64,000 nucleotides of DNA from JADLBR01 sp964651705 (GTDB lineage Bacteria; Verrucomicrobiota; Verrucomicrobiia; JADLBR01). Location of the stretch: contig CAZYWZ010000001.1 in assembly GCA_964651705.1 (NCBI GenBank), positions 1 through 64,000 on the forward strand, in the 5' to 3' direction. The first letter of the stretch is position 1; each line of letters starts with the position of its first letter. Under the pieces are notes generated by a model. The model searched no databases. It worked only from the letters and a program-made list of their open reading frames with translations, and was not told the origin of the DNA. Below, in pieces: positions 16,171 to 25,114 of this stretch. The position numbers and the translations under genes are program-made.

Positions 16171-16271
16171 CAATCCTCCGTGCCCCACGATGCCGTTGAG
16201 AATTGAGAGTTGACCCCCTCCCCCTCGGCATGGCGATTCATTCGGCCAACACGCCGTTGAAAATTGACCCC
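16171..16271. repeat. Short repeats resembling the end of an IS21-family element
   Basis: GCCGTTGAGAATTGAGAGTTGACCCC-type sequence (16192-16217) and GCCGTTGAAAATTGACCCC (16253-16271) are direct repeats. An inverted relative, GGGGGACTCTCAATCC, lies at 16171-16186. Multiple copies of TTGA(A/G)AATTGACCCC next to each other resemble IS21 termini from memory; no transposase gene is near. It could be a relic or an unrelated repeat. Confidence 0.45.
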
Positions 16272-16291
16272 GCGGCCGCTATCGCAGGGGG

Positions 16292-18475
16292 GTGAACGCG
16301 AAACGTTATCTGGTTTTCGTGGTGGCGGCATGCGCGTGCGATCGCGCGTGCGCGGCCGGCATGGCCGATCTGAAACCCGTCGAGGCGTGGACGAAGGTCG
16401 CCAGGGGCGTGTGGAGGGCGGAACTCGGGGACATGGGGCGCGAGTCCCACTACACCGATCTGGCCGCGGAGCCGCCCATGGCCGAAGCCCTGGCGACCCT
16501 TCCCGAGCAGGCCTTCCCATTCCGGCCGGGCGAGATCACCCACCGGATCGCGCCCGATGGGAAGATCATGGTGCGCATCCCGGCCGCGCAGGACGAGAAG
16601 CTCTATGGCCTTGGGCTGCAGCTCGACGGCCTGAGCATCTCGAAGAAGGTCCTGACGTTGAACGTGGACCACTGGGCGCGCGGCGGGGGCCGCACGCACG
16701 CGCCGGTGCCTTTCTATCTCTCCAGCAGGGGATACGGCATCTTCTTCAACACCGCGCGCTACCTCAAGGTCTACGCCCAGGTGGGCAACCGCAAGGATTC
16801 GCCCAACAACCCCGTGCCGGTGGACCGGAATCCGCCCGCGGGCGAGGAGGCTCCCCCTTGGAGCGCGCAGCCGCTGGGCGACGCCGTGGAGGCGTGCGCG
16901 GTGGCGGGGGGCCTCGATGTGGTGGTGTTCGCCGGCGATTCGATGCTCGACGTGGTCTCCCGATATAACCTCTTCTGCGGCGGTGGGGCCATGCCGCCTC
17001 TCTGGGGGCTGGGATTCTGGCATCGGCTGCACGCCCACACCGACGCCGCGGGCGCCGAGCAGGAAGTCGCCGAGTTCCAAGAGCGGGGTTTCCCCCTGGA
17101 CGTGATCGGCCTGGAGCCCGGCTGGATGAGCAAGTCCTATCCCTGCACCTTCGAGTGGCAGAAGAAGCGATTCCCCGATCCCGCCGCGTTCTCGAAGGGG
17201 CTGCTCGATCGGGGCATCCGCATCAACCTGTGGGAGAACCCCTATATCTCTCCCGAGAGCCGGATCTACGACGCCATGGTGCCGTACGCCGGCTCGCATC
17301 TGGTGTGGCTCGGGCTGGTCCCGGATTACAACCTGCCCGAGGCGCGCCGGCTGCTGATCGGCCAGCATGCCGAAGACCATTTCAAGATCGGGATCAGCGG
17401 GTACAAGGTCGACGAGGTCGATGGTTACGACCAATGGCTGTGGTCCGATCACGCCACGTTCCCGTCCGGCAAGCCCGGGGAGGCCATGCGCCAGACCTAC
17501 GGGCTTCTGATGCAGCACCTCATGTATCACGATCTCTTCAAGGCGCGCGACACGCGCACCTACGGGAACGTGCGCGGCAGCAACGGCGCCGCCTCCGGCT
17601 ACCCCTTCGTGATCTACAGCGACTCCTACGACCACGCGCAATATATCACCGGCATCTCCGCCGGGAGCCTGTGCGGCATCCTGTGGACCCCGGAAGTCCG
17701 CACCGCCAAGAACGACCGCGAATGGCTCAATCGCATGCAGACCACCTGCTTCTCGCCCATGGCCAACCTCGACGCGTGGGCCTCGCGCCAAAAACCCTGG
17801 AGCTATCCCTCCGTCGCCGACGCCGTCCTCGATGTCATCCGCCTGCGGATGCGGCTGCTCCCGTACCTGTATTCGGCCTTCGCCGAATATCATTTCCGGG
17901 GCGTCCCGCCCATCCGCGCCATGATCCTGGAAGACGGTTGCGGCGGCGTGGCGCGGACCGAGGTCAAGGGGACCCTGGACGGTGAGAGGGACCCCTACGC
18001 CACGGGCAAGGTGATCGAGACCCACGACCAGTTCATGTTTGGCCCGTCCCTCCTGGTCGCCCCGTTCTACGAAAAGCAGGCCACCAAACGACAGGTCGCC
18101 CTTCCCGCGGGCAATTGGTACGACTTCTATTCTGGAAAGTTTGCCGGCTCGAACACCAACATCACCGTCACCGCCGAGGCCCTGAAAGACCGCATCCCCC
18201 TCTTCGCCAAGGATGGCGCGGTCATCCCGATGCTGGCCGATGCGGTCCAGAATGCCGAGGCCGCCTATGGCAAACCGCTCGAGGTCCGCGTCTATGGCAC
18301 GCGCGACGGCGCCTTCCGGCTCTACGAGGACGATGGCAAGACCTTCGACTTCCAGCGCGGCAGCTACCGTCATCGGACCCTCGGCGTCAAAGATGGCAAA
18401 ATGATCGAGACCCTCGAAAAGACCGACGGCCCCGCGATGTTCGGCCCGGCGAGCCTGAAGATCATGGCCCACTAG
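16292..18475 (+). CDS. Glycoside hydrolase family 31 enzyme, secreted
   Basis: 727 residues. A GTG start gives a signal peptide (about 1-22, ending ACAAG); AGGGG lies only 1-2 nt upstream, so the start is moderately supported. It has the GH31 layout: N-terminal sandwich (about 30-225), TIM barrel (about 235-560) and C-terminal sandwiches. The nucleophile is probably Asp374 in GYKVDEVDGYD, which fits the family pattern KxDxxE. The acid/base is likely in the IYSDSYDH segment (441-448). GH31 enzymes are alpha-glucosidases, alpha-xylosidases or sulfoquinovosidases; the exact sugar cannot be told. It lies 137 nt after the GH32 gene on the same strand and 24 nt before the PL6 gene. Confidence 0.9.
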   Translation: MNAKRYLVFVVAACACDRACAAGMADLKPVEAWTKVARGVWRAELGDMGRESHYTDLAAEPPMAEALATLPEQAFPFRPGEITHRIAPDGKIMVRIPAAQDEKLYGLGLQLDGLSISKKVLTLNVDHWARGGGRTHAPVPFYLSSRGYGIFFNTARYLKVYAQVGNRKDSPNNPVPVDRNPPAGEEAPPWSAQPLGDAVEACAVAGGLDVVVFAGDSMLDVVSRYNLFCGGGAMPPLWGLGFWHRLHAHTDAAGAEQEVAEFQERGFPLDVIGLEPGWMSKSYPCTFEWQKKRFPDPAAFSKGLLDRGIRINLWENPYISPESRIYDAMVPYAGSHLVWLGLVPDYNLPEARRLLIGQHAEDHFKIGISGYKVDEVDGYDQWLWSDHATFPSGKPGEAMRQTYGLLMQHLMYHDLFKARDTRTYGNVRGSNGAASGYPFVIYSDSYDHAQYITGISAGSLCGILWTPEVRTAKNDREWLNRMQTTCFSPMANLDAWASRQKPWSYPSVADAVLDVIRLRMRLLPYLYSAFAEYHFRGVPPIRAMILEDGCGGVARTEVKGTLDGERDPYATGKVIETHDQFMFGPSLLVAPFYEKQATKRQVALPAGNWYDFYSGKFAGSNTNITVTAEALKDRIPLFAKDGAVIPMLADAVQNAEAAYGKPLEVRVYGTRDGAFRLYEDDGKTFDFQRGSYRHRTLGVKDGKMIETLEKTDGPAMFGPASLKIMAH

Positions 18476-18499
18476 GATCGCGATCTTGCAACCCGAACC

Positions 18500-19834
18500 A
18501 TGAAGCGTGCCGCCGCCTTGCTCGCGCTCTCGCTTGGCGCGCCAGCCCATCCGCATGCCGTTGGGGAGACGGGGTCATCTCTCCCCGGGATCTTCCGGGG
18601 GCTCGAGGCCGGCAAGACCGTCGAGGTACCCGACGGGAGTTATGTGACGGATTCCGCGATCGTGCTGGTGGGCCTGCGAGGCACGGAGGGTGCGCCCATC
18701 ACACTCCGCGCCGCGCATCGCGGCAAGGCGGTGATCGGCGGACGCGCGGGATTCGCGCTCAAGGACTGCGAGCACGTCGTCATCGAAGGCTTCGTCTTTG
18801 AGAATGACGCCAACCAGCAGGCGGTGTTGCTGGAGGATTGCCGCCACGTCCGCGTCACCCGCTGCACGTTCCGCCCGAGCGAGGCGAAGAAGGCGCGCTG
18901 GGGGCAGTATTGGGCATATGTCGTTGGGGCCAACAGCGGGCACAATCGCATCGACCACAACCTCTTCGAGCGACAGACCAACCGCGGCAGCATGGTCTTC
19001 GTCCGGGGCGACGACGCTACGCTCGCGCCCTCGCGGCACGACCAGATCGATCACAACCACTTCCGCGACGTCGTTTACGCGAACGGCGCCAATGGCCACG
19101 AGACGCTCCGCACCGGCGGCAACGACCTCGGCGCCGCCGGGAAGAGCACGTTCACGGTCATCGAGCACAACCTCTTCGAGCGCTGCAGCGGCGAGCAGGA
19201 GATCCTCTCGCTCAAGTCATCGGGGAACGTCGTCCGCAAAAACACCTTCATCGACTGCCGCGGGTCCATCTGCCTGCGGCTCGGCAACCGCAGCGAGGTC
19301 TGCGGGAACGTCATGCTCAATCCCGGTGGCGTCGAGGGCGCGGGCGGCGTGAAGATCTACGGATTCGGGCACCGCGTATACGAGAATTACTTCCAAGACC
19401 TCACCGGCACCGACCACGAGGCCCCGCTGGCGCTCATCCCCGGCATCATGGATACCGAGACGACCGACCAGATCGGCAAGGCCTACCGGGACCTCACCAG
19501 CGCTCCCGCCACCCGCGCGGCCATCACGGGAAACATCTGGATCGACTGCGCCCCGCTGGTCTTCGGCCGCGGCAAGCCCGACAAGGACCGCACGTTCGTC
19601 CCCGACGGATGCACCTTCGCCCAAAACGTCGTGGCCCGCACGCGGGCGGCGAAATCGCCCCTGATCCAGCTCGGCCTCGTGCGCGACTTGCGGGCGGCAG
19701 ACAACATCGCCCATGCCCCGGAGACCCCGCCCAACGAAACCTGGGCTTCGTGGTTCCGATGGGAGGAACCCGAAACGGAGAATCCGAAACCCCTGACCCG
19801 CGCCGACGTCGGGCCCGAAGCGCCTGGAATATAA
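18500..19834 (+). CDS. Polysaccharide lyase family 6 (chondroitinase B/alginate lyase-like), secreted
   Basis: 444 residues, signal peptide about 1-22, then a long right-handed beta-helix with many N-x-F/H-N-x-F turns. The catalytic pair of the family is visible: Lys239 (LSLKSSGN) and Arg260 (SICLRLGNR), 21 residues apart as in chondroitinase B (Lys250/Arg271). Glu232 and Glu234 occupy the calcium-ligand positions. It should cleave an alginate-, dermatan- or related uronate-containing polysaccharide by beta-elimination in the periplasm or outside. It follows the GH31 gene by 24 nt, so the two are probably co-transcribed. A GH88-like unsaturated-uronyl hydrolase elsewhere in the window (29678-31066) could act on its products. 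Confidence 0.9.
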   Translation: MKRAAALLALSLGAPAHPHAVGETGSSLPGIFRGLEAGKTVEVPDGSYVTDSAIVLVGLRGTEGAPITLRAAHRGKAVIGGRAGFALKDCEHVVIEGFVFENDANQQAVLLEDCRHVRVTRCTFRPSEAKKARWGQYWAYVVGANSGHNRIDHNLFERQTNRGSMVFVRGDDATLAPSRHDQIDHNHFRDVVYANGANGHETLRTGGNDLGAAGKSTFTVIEHNLFERCSGEQEILSLKSSGNVVRKNTFIDCRGSICLRLGNRSEVCGNVMLNPGGVEGAGGVKIYGFGHRVYENYFQDLTGTDHEAPLALIPGIMDTETTDQIGKAYRDLTSAPATRAAITGNIWIDCAPLVFGRGKPDKDRTFVPDGCTFAQNVVARTRAAKSPLIQLGLVRDLRAADNIAHAPETPPNETWASWFRWEEPETENPKPLTRADVGPEAPGI

Positions 19835-20242
19835 CTCCGTGCCGTTAGGGCGGGGCTGACCAGAAACTTCGATCTGCCGCGCGGGCACGATCAGAATTGC
19901 AATTCGCTTCGTCTCAAATTGTTGCCCGTGTTCTACGACCCCTTCAGGGTCGGATCGATCCTCCCGCCTGACCGGGGGTGGCGACCACGCGTCGCGGTCG
20001 CCACCCCCGGCTAATCTCTTGGACCCCTCTGGGGTCCCTACGCCGGAGGGCGATCCAAGCGACCCCCGCTCTGGGTCGAAGACATTAGCCGGGGGTATCG
20101 GGCGCCCATGGCGACCGATACCCCCGGTGATCGTGGCATGGGGATTCGACCCCAGAGGGGTCGCAGAGGACCCGCGCAAGTTTCCCCCTGAATGACCAGA
20201 ATCGGGACCGCTCCGCGAAATCCCATCAGGGGACGTCGAACG
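19835..20242. repeat. Intergenic gap with an inverted pair of family H palindromes
   Basis: No gene is visible. After CTGACCAGAAACTTCG (edge motif) at 19857, two copies of a composite hairpin face each other. Copy 1 (about 19947-20035) has GACCC-cttca-GGGTC, then a 15-bp stem CCGGGGGTGGCGACC/GGTCGCCACCCCCGG followed by CTAAT, then GGACCCC-tct-GGGGTCC. Copy 2 (about 20065-20165, reversed) has a different stem, CCGGGGGTATCGG/CCGATACCCCCGG, the same flanking GGCTAAT, and GACCCC-aga-GGGGTC. Stem sequences differ while pairing is kept. The edge AGTTTCCCCCTGAATGACC closes the block at 20176-20194. Confidence 0.85.
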
Positions 20243-20986
20243 CTACATCCTGCGACGGGCGGCCATCCCGACGCAGAGCAGGCCGACGAGGCCGATCGGG
20301 ACCATGGCGCCGGGTTCCGGCACGGTGAGGATGCCCGACATGGCATAGAAGTGATGGAATTCGGAGAGGCTGGCGGAGGTGGCGCTCATCCAAGCACCGT
20401 TGGTCGCCGAACTGCTTCCCGCCGCCACGGCGAAGAAGTTGCCCAATCCCCCGAACGCATCGATGGTCCCATCCGGGTCCGACCCCGTCCACACGTTGAA
20501 GGTTTAGGCATTCGTGCTGCCAAACTGGTCGACGAACAGCGGGGCGTCGAGGGTGCCGTCCCAGAGGTCCGCGTAGTCATCGGCGATGCGAACGCCATCG
20601 AGCCGATAGACTGGCACGCCGCCCCCCGAGCCGGTGGCGGTATTCTGTCGCGCGTTGGTGGCGGTCGTCGACCCCAGCGCGTACCACGTGGTGCCGAGAT
20701 CCACGAGGGTGGGATTGGCGCCCGCCTGGGATGTGACGAAGGCATTGTACACCGAGATATCCGTGCTGCTGGCAGCGTTGGTGCCGCCGGTGATGAAGAC
20801 CAGGCGGTGCGGATCCCCCGGGTTCAGGTCCGGGGGAATCGTGATGACCGACGCGGCGGCCGGGCCAGCCATAAACCATCCCACCGCCGCGCCGAGGAAT
20901 AGTGCACGGCCAGCCGTCCGCCAGCGGCGCGACCCTCGGGTCCGGAAAGAAGCGACTTCCACAGTGATGTGTGCTGCGAACCGCAT
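20243..20986 (-). pseudogene. PEP-CTERM sorting-domain protein interrupted by an in-frame TAA
   Basis: 248 codons in one frame, broken by TAA at 20504-20506 after residue 160 (FGSTNA-stop-TFNVWTGS). The first part has a long signal peptide (to about residue 46, PAAASV) and a secreted domain (LVFITGG...TDISVYNAFVTSQA...LGTTWYALGSTTA). The second part ends with a complete sorting tail: VPEPGAMV, a hydrophobic segment and RRR. The two parts join naturally, so a single point change (for example CAA to TAA) explains the break. It may be a pseudogene, a sequencing error or a read-through product. Without the tail the protein would be secreted but not sorted. It is divergent from the sulfatase gene. 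Confidence 0.8.
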
Positions 20987-21166
20987 GAGCCAATAGTTTA
21001 TGCTCGCCGAATCCGCGGTCAAGGGGCGGATTGGCGCGCAAGAATCCGGCGGCACCGATCCTCGCGCCCTGGCGGCCCGCGCCGCCGTTGGTGCTTGACG
21101 CGCCCTCCCGCAAAGGCTTTTTTCCCGAAACCGAACCCCGAGGAAGAGACTTCCCCTAAATCCGCC

Positions 21167-23065
21167 ATGAGATCCGCAATCCGCATCCTGCTGCCGTGCC
21201 TCCTGTATCTCCCGTGTTTCCCGTCGCCCGCGACGGCCGCTGGGCCCGCGAGGCCGAACATCGTTTTCATCATGGCGGACGACCTCGGGTGGCGAGATCC
21301 CGCGTGCTTCGGGAGCACGTTTCATCGGACGCCGAACATCGATCGATTGGCGGCGCGCGGCGTGTGTTTCACCCAGGCCTATGCGGCGAACCCCCTGTGT
21401 TCCCCGACGCGCGCGAGCGTGCTCACGGGACTCTGGCCCGCGCGCATCGGCATCACCGCCCCGGTCTGCCACCTGCCTCAGGTGGTGCTGGAGAAGGGCC
21501 TCACCGGCCCGGGCGCCAAGGCCCGCGTGCTCGTCGCCAGCAGCATCACGCGCCTCAAGACCGATTACATCACCCTGCCGGAGGTGCTGCGCGAGGCCGG
21601 CTATCGCACGGGGCATTTCGGCAAATGGCACCTCGGGCCGGAACCCTACTCCCCGCTCCAGCATGGCTTCGACGTGGATTTTCCGCACTGGCCGGGACCC
21701 GGGCCGGCCGGGAGCTATGTCGCGCCGTGGAAATTCAAGGCGGAGCTGGGCGTCAAGGAATCGAAGCCCGGCGAGCACATCGAGGACCGGACGGCGGACG
21801 AGGTCGTCAAATTCATCCGCGCGAACAAGGGTCGGCCGTTCTTCGTCAACTACTGGCAATTCAGCGTCCACTCGCCCTATGACGCGAAGGACCCGCTGGT
21901 GGAGAAGTACCGGAAGCTCGCCGATCCGGACAACCCGCAGCGCAATCCGGTCTATGGGGCGATGGTCGAGAGCCTGGATGATGGCATAGGCCGGGTGATG
22001 GCCGCACTGGAGGAGTGCGGCCTGACCGAGAAGACGATCGTCGTCTTTTTCTCCGACAACGGTGGCGTGAGCTGGGGCGGAAAGGGCGGCACCGAGCACA
22101 AGAGCGCGCGATTTCAGGCCGATATGACGGTGCCCCCCACCAGCAATCTCCCGCTGCGCAACGGTAAGGCGAGCCTCTACGAGGGCGGGGTGCGCGAGCC
22201 GTGCATCGTCGTCTGGCCGGGCGCGACCCGACCCGGCAGCCGCAGCGACGCGGTGATCCAGAGCATCGACTGGATGCCCACGCTGCTGGAGATGGTCGGG
22301 GTGCCGCTGCCTCCGGGCTCCAAACCCGATGGCGTCAGCATCGTCCCCGCACTGAAGGGCGGCAAACTGGATCGCGACGCCATCTTTTGCCACTTCCCGC
22401 ACGACACCCCCGCCAGCGGTCAGCACCCCGGCACCAGCGTCCGCCGCGGCGACTGGAAACTCATCCGCCTCTTCGCCGGCAACGACGACGGCACCGACCT
22501 GTTGGAATTGTACAACCTGCGCGATGACATCGGCGAAACCCAAAACCTCGCCGCCGAACATCCCGACATCGCCCGCGAACTCAACGCGCGCATCGACGCG
22601 TTCCTCAAGGAGACCGACGCCGTCATCCCGAAACTCAATCCCGCATTCCAGCCCGACTCCCCCGGCGGCTGGCAGGCCAGCAAGGATGCGCAGATCACCG
22701 AAAAGGACGGCGAACTGCACATCCGCGCCACCGGCGGCGACGCGTGGATCAGCACGCGGGACCTGCCCGCGGGCGCCAAAGGCCCCTTCACCGTGAGGCT
22801 CCGACTCAAGAGCACCGCCGGCGGCACCGGCGTCGTCTATTTCATCGGCGCGCCCAAGGGCAACTTCCGCAAGGAGGATTCCGTCTCCTTCCCGATGAAG
22901 CACGATGGCGCCTTCCATGACTACGAGATCGCCATCCCCCCGGCGCGGCTCTTCGCCCTCCGCCTCGACCCCGGCAACGCCCCCGGCGAGATCACCGTCG
23001 CCACCTTCGAATTGCGCGATGCCTCCGGCAAGACGGCGTCGGTCGGAAAGGCCAATGCCCGCTAG
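21167..23065 (+). CDS. Secreted arylsulfatase family (type I, formylglycine) sulfatase
   Basis: 632 residues with a signal peptide (about 1-25). The type I sulfatase fold is clear: metal ligands Asp38-Asp39 (MADDLGW), the modification motif CSPTRAS with Cys78 to be converted to formylglycine, GHFGKWHLG, and VVFFSDNGG. After about residue 495 an extra sandwich-like domain (about 140 residues, with ITEKDGELHIRATGG and DYEIAIPPARLFALRLDP) may bind carbohydrate. It removes sulfate esters from a sulfated polysaccharide or glycan. The start at 21167 gives the signal peptide. The neighbouring PL6, GH31 and GH32 genes suggest a role in complex glycan breakdown. No maturation enzyme (sulfatase-modifying factor) is encoded in the window. 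Confidence 0.92.
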   Translation: MRSAIRILLPCLLYLPCFPSPATAAGPARPNIVFIMADDLGWRDPACFGSTFHRTPNIDRLAARGVCFTQAYAANPLCSPTRASVLTGLWPARIGITAPVCHLPQVVLEKGLTGPGAKARVLVASSITRLKTDYITLPEVLREAGYRTGHFGKWHLGPEPYSPLQHGFDVDFPHWPGPGPAGSYVAPWKFKAELGVKESKPGEHIEDRTADEVVKFIRANKGRPFFVNYWQFSVHSPYDAKDPLVEKYRKLADPDNPQRNPVYGAMVESLDDGIGRVMAALEECGLTEKTIVVFFSDNGGVSWGGKGGTEHKSARFQADMTVPPTSNLPLRNGKASLYEGGVREPCIVVWPGATRPGSRSDAVIQSIDWMPTLLEMVGVPLPPGSKPDGVSIVPALKGGKLDRDAIFCHFPHDTPASGQHPGTSVRRGDWKLIRLFAGNDDGTDLLELYNLRDDIGETQNLAAEHPDIARELNARIDAFLKETDAVIPKLNPAFQPDSPGGWQASKDAQITEKDGELHIRATGGDAWISTRDLPAGAKGPFTVRLRLKSTAGGTGVVYFIGAPKGNFRKEDSVSFPMKHDGAFHDYEIAIPPARLFALRLDPGNAPGEITVATFELRDASGKTASVGKANAR

Positions 23066-23100
23066 CGGCCGGTCGGACTTTGCCAATTCCGACAGATTCC

Positions 23101-23207
23101 TGACCTGAAACTTCCCCCCGGTGGCGTCTGGCACAGACGCCCTACAATTTTTTGTAGGCCGCCTGTGTCAGGCGGCTGCGGGAATGAAGTTTCCCCCATG
23201 AATGATG
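23101..23207. repeat. Palindrome family B, copy B2
   Basis: TGACCTGAAACTTCCCCCC, hairpin GGCGTCTGGCACAGACGCC, CCTACAATTTTTTGTAGG, hairpin GCCGCCTGTGTCAGGCGGC, then the edge GAAGTTTCCCCCATGAATGA. It starts 35 nt after the sulfatase stop and is followed through GCGCCGGCGGCGGGGC by family A copy A2. Confidence 0.92.
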
Positions 23208-23236
23208 CGGCGCGTCCCCGCGCCGGCGGCGGGGCT

Positions 23237-23379
23237 GACTCGAAAATTGGGGCGCGATGTAGGCTGCGCCTTGGCGCACGCGGACGTTCGATTCGGCAGC
23301 GTGCGCCAAGGCGCAGCCTACCATTTTCCGCCCCGGTGGTGCCCCGTCTGCGGGGCACGGGATCTAGCCAGAAACTTCC
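23237..23379. repeat. Palindrome family A, copy A2
   Basis: Starts GACTCGAAAATTGG. Perfect 23-nt inverted arms lie at 23259-23281 and 23299-23321 (core GCTGCGCCTTGGCGCACGC), followed by CATTTTCCGCCCCGGTGG, a small GCCCCG-TCTG-CGGGGC hairpin, and CTAGCCAGAAACTTCC. Confidence 0.92.
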
Positions 23380-23783
23380 GCGCCAAATGCGCGAGGGTTT
23401 TCTCTGCAACAAATTGGTTGGAGGCTTCTTGCATGAATCCAGAGCCCAGGCCTCACCGAGACGCATCCTCGGACTGCGCAAGTCCGACTTGCGCCTTCCG
23501 CGGCGGCCCAGGACGAGCGCTGGACAGCGAACCGCACCTCTCGCCTGGGACGCTTCGAAGGCGGCAGTCATACTGCCGCAGTCCAAGGCTGGGGAGCGCG
23601 GACTTTCGGAGTGCGGCGGCAACGACGCCGCTTTGTCGTCCGGCGGAGCCGGGAGCGGCCGCCGACGCCCGCGCCGCGTTCCACGCGGGGCCAAAGCGCT
23701 GTCGCCGCCCCTAGCGGGGCTCTGCCACCGCAGTCCAAGGTTCGCGCCCCGCGCGCGGCGCCCATTGGGCCTGCTTGCCCGAG
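23380..23783. other. Long non-coding gap with scattered short palindromes
   Basis: No gene is supported. The segment holds short inverted pieces (for example CGTTCCACGCGG) and fragments resembling family C (CCGCAGTCCAAGG twice, near 23578 and 23731, and GACGCCGCTTTG). It looks like decayed repeat material between the sulfatase repeats and the Zn-ribbon gene, which is transcribed towards it. Confidence 0.5.
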
Positions 23784-24503
23784 TTATTCCCCCGGGTCGT
23801 AGAGGAGGCGGCCGCAATTCTCGCAGGCGACGAGGCCGCGGGCGGCCTTGGCGTCGAGGGCGGTCTGGGAGGTGACCTTCATGTGGCAGCCGCCGCAGGT
23901 GGTGCCATGGACGAGGGGCACGAGGGCGGCGTCGCCGCGGTGGTCGAGGATGCGCTGGTATCGCTTGAGGATGTCGGGGGGCACCGCCGCGCGGGCGGCG
24001 TCGCGCTCGGCCTCGGTCTCCGCGATCTGGGACTGCACCGCCTGGAGCTTGCGCTCGACGTCGCCGATCTGGGCGCGCACCGCCTTCTCGAACTCCGACA
24101 CCTGCGCGGCCTCGGAGGCGACCGCCTTCTGCGCAACGTCAAATTTCTCCATGAGCTCCAGCTCGCGGTCCTCGATCGCGACGATGCGCTTTTCGGCGCG
24201 CTCGATCTCGTGGCCGAGGGCGGCGTACTCGTCATTCTTGCGGGTCTGGAGCTGCTGTTGCCGGTATTTGGCGATCTGTTGCTTGTGGGATTGGACCTCG
24301 AGGTCGAGTTCCTTTCGCTGGGTCTCGATGCGCTGGGCCTCGAGGCGGTGCTGCTGGAGGGCGGTGCCGCGCTCCTGGATCCGGGCCTCGAGGGCGGTCC
24401 TCTCTCTGGGGAGGGCCTGGAGTTGGCGCTGCAGATCCCTCATGCGTCGGTCCCGGTCCTGCAGCACGAGGAGGTTCTTCAGCGCGTCATCCTTTTCTGT
24501 CAC
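23784..24503 (-). CDS. Coiled-coil protein with C-terminal C4 zinc ribbon (CT398/HP0958-like)
   Basis: 239 residues. A long alpha-helical hairpin (about 5-175, rich in Glu, Arg and Gln) is followed by a zinc ribbon with two CxxC pairs, CGGC (about 204-207) and CENC (about 227-230). This is the layout of the CT398/HP0958 family, linked in other bacteria to secretion or RNA binding; its role here is not known. The GTG start overlaps the ribE stop as GTGA, so it is translationally coupled as the last gene of a TPR-ribD-ribE operon. Confidence 0.85.
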   Translation of the reverse strand: MTEKDDALKNLLVLQDRDRRMRDLQRQLQALPRERTALEARIQERGTALQQHRLEAQRIETQRKELDLEVQSHKQQIAKYRQQQLQTRKNDEYAALGHEIERAEKRIVAIEDRELELMEKFDVAQKAVASEAAQVSEFEKAVRAQIGDVERKLQAVQSQIAETEAERDAARAAVPPDILKRYQRILDHRGDAALVPLVHGTTCGGCHMKVTSQTALDAKAARGLVACENCGRLLYDPGE

Positions 24504-25114
24504 CCCCCCTTTATCGGCGGATCGGCCCGGCAGGCCAAGATTTTTTCCACGTATTTGGCGAGGATATCGAACTCGAGGTTGACGCGGTCCCCGGCGCGGC
24601 GCTCGGCCAGGGCGGTGACGTCGCGGGTGTGGGGGATGATCCAGAAGCGCATGAGGCCGCGCTCGACGGCGGCGACGGTGAGGCTGATGCCGTCGATCGC
24701 GGCGCTGCCCTTTTCGACGACGTAGCGGTCACCGCCCTCGGGGATGGCGACGTCCAGGACCCAATCGGGGCCGCTGGGCTCCCAGCGGACGATCGGTGCC
24801 GCGGCGTCGATATGGCCGGAGACGAAATGGCCCCCGAGGCGGGCGCTGGCCGCCAGCGCGCGCTCGAGGTTGACGGCGCCCCCGAGGCGCACGTCGCCCA
24901 GGTTGGTCCGCCGCAGGGTCTCGGCGAGCACGTCGAAGCAGATGCGCCCCGCGTCGATGGCGACCGCGGTCAGGCAACAGCCGTTCACCGCGACGCTGTC
25001 GCCCTCGCGGAGGCCATCCGCGAGGACCCCGGCATCCACGACGAGGCGCGTGCCGCCCGTCCGCCGGTCCAGCGATTCGATTCTCCCGATGCCTTCAACC
25101 AGTCCTGTGAACAT
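24500..25114 (-). CDS. ribE: Riboflavin synthase, alpha chain
   Basis: 204 residues. It catalyses dismutation of two 6,7-dimethyl-8-ribityllumazine molecules to riboflavin. The start MFTGLVEGIG is the family hallmark. Two lumazine-binding barrels are visible: VNGCCLTAV and GHFVSGHIDA in the first and second repeat contexts, then IDGISLTVAAV. The usual family length is about 200-220. The ATG at 25114 lies 20 nt inside the end of ribD and the TGA overlaps the next gene (GTGA), so translation is coupled both ways. No FMN riboswitch was recognised upstream of the operon. Confidence 0.96.
   Translation of the reverse strand: MFTGLVEGIGRIESLDRRTGGTRLVVDAGVLADGLREGDSVAVNGCCLTAVAIDAGRICFDVLAETLRRTNLGDVRLGGAVNLERALAASARLGGHFVSGHIDAAAPIVRWEPSGPDWVLDVAIPEGGDRYVVEKGSAAIDGISLTVAAVERGLMRFWIIPHTRDVTALAERRAGDRVNLEFDILAKYVEKILACRADPPIKGG

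Noticed and set aside
16238..18556. 772-residue minus-strand frame opposite the GH31 gene
   Set aside because: Mirror frame of a well-supported GH31 gene; no signal peptide, domain or ribosome site.
20987..23134. Upstream extension of the PEP-CTERM frame across the sulfatase gene
   Set aside because: Antisense to the sulfatase; the PEP-CTERM signal peptide begins at 20986.
23380..23783. Small open frames in the gap before the Zn-ribbon gene
   Set aside because: They are Arg/Pro/Gly-rich in every frame, have no ribosome site and overlap repeat fragments.
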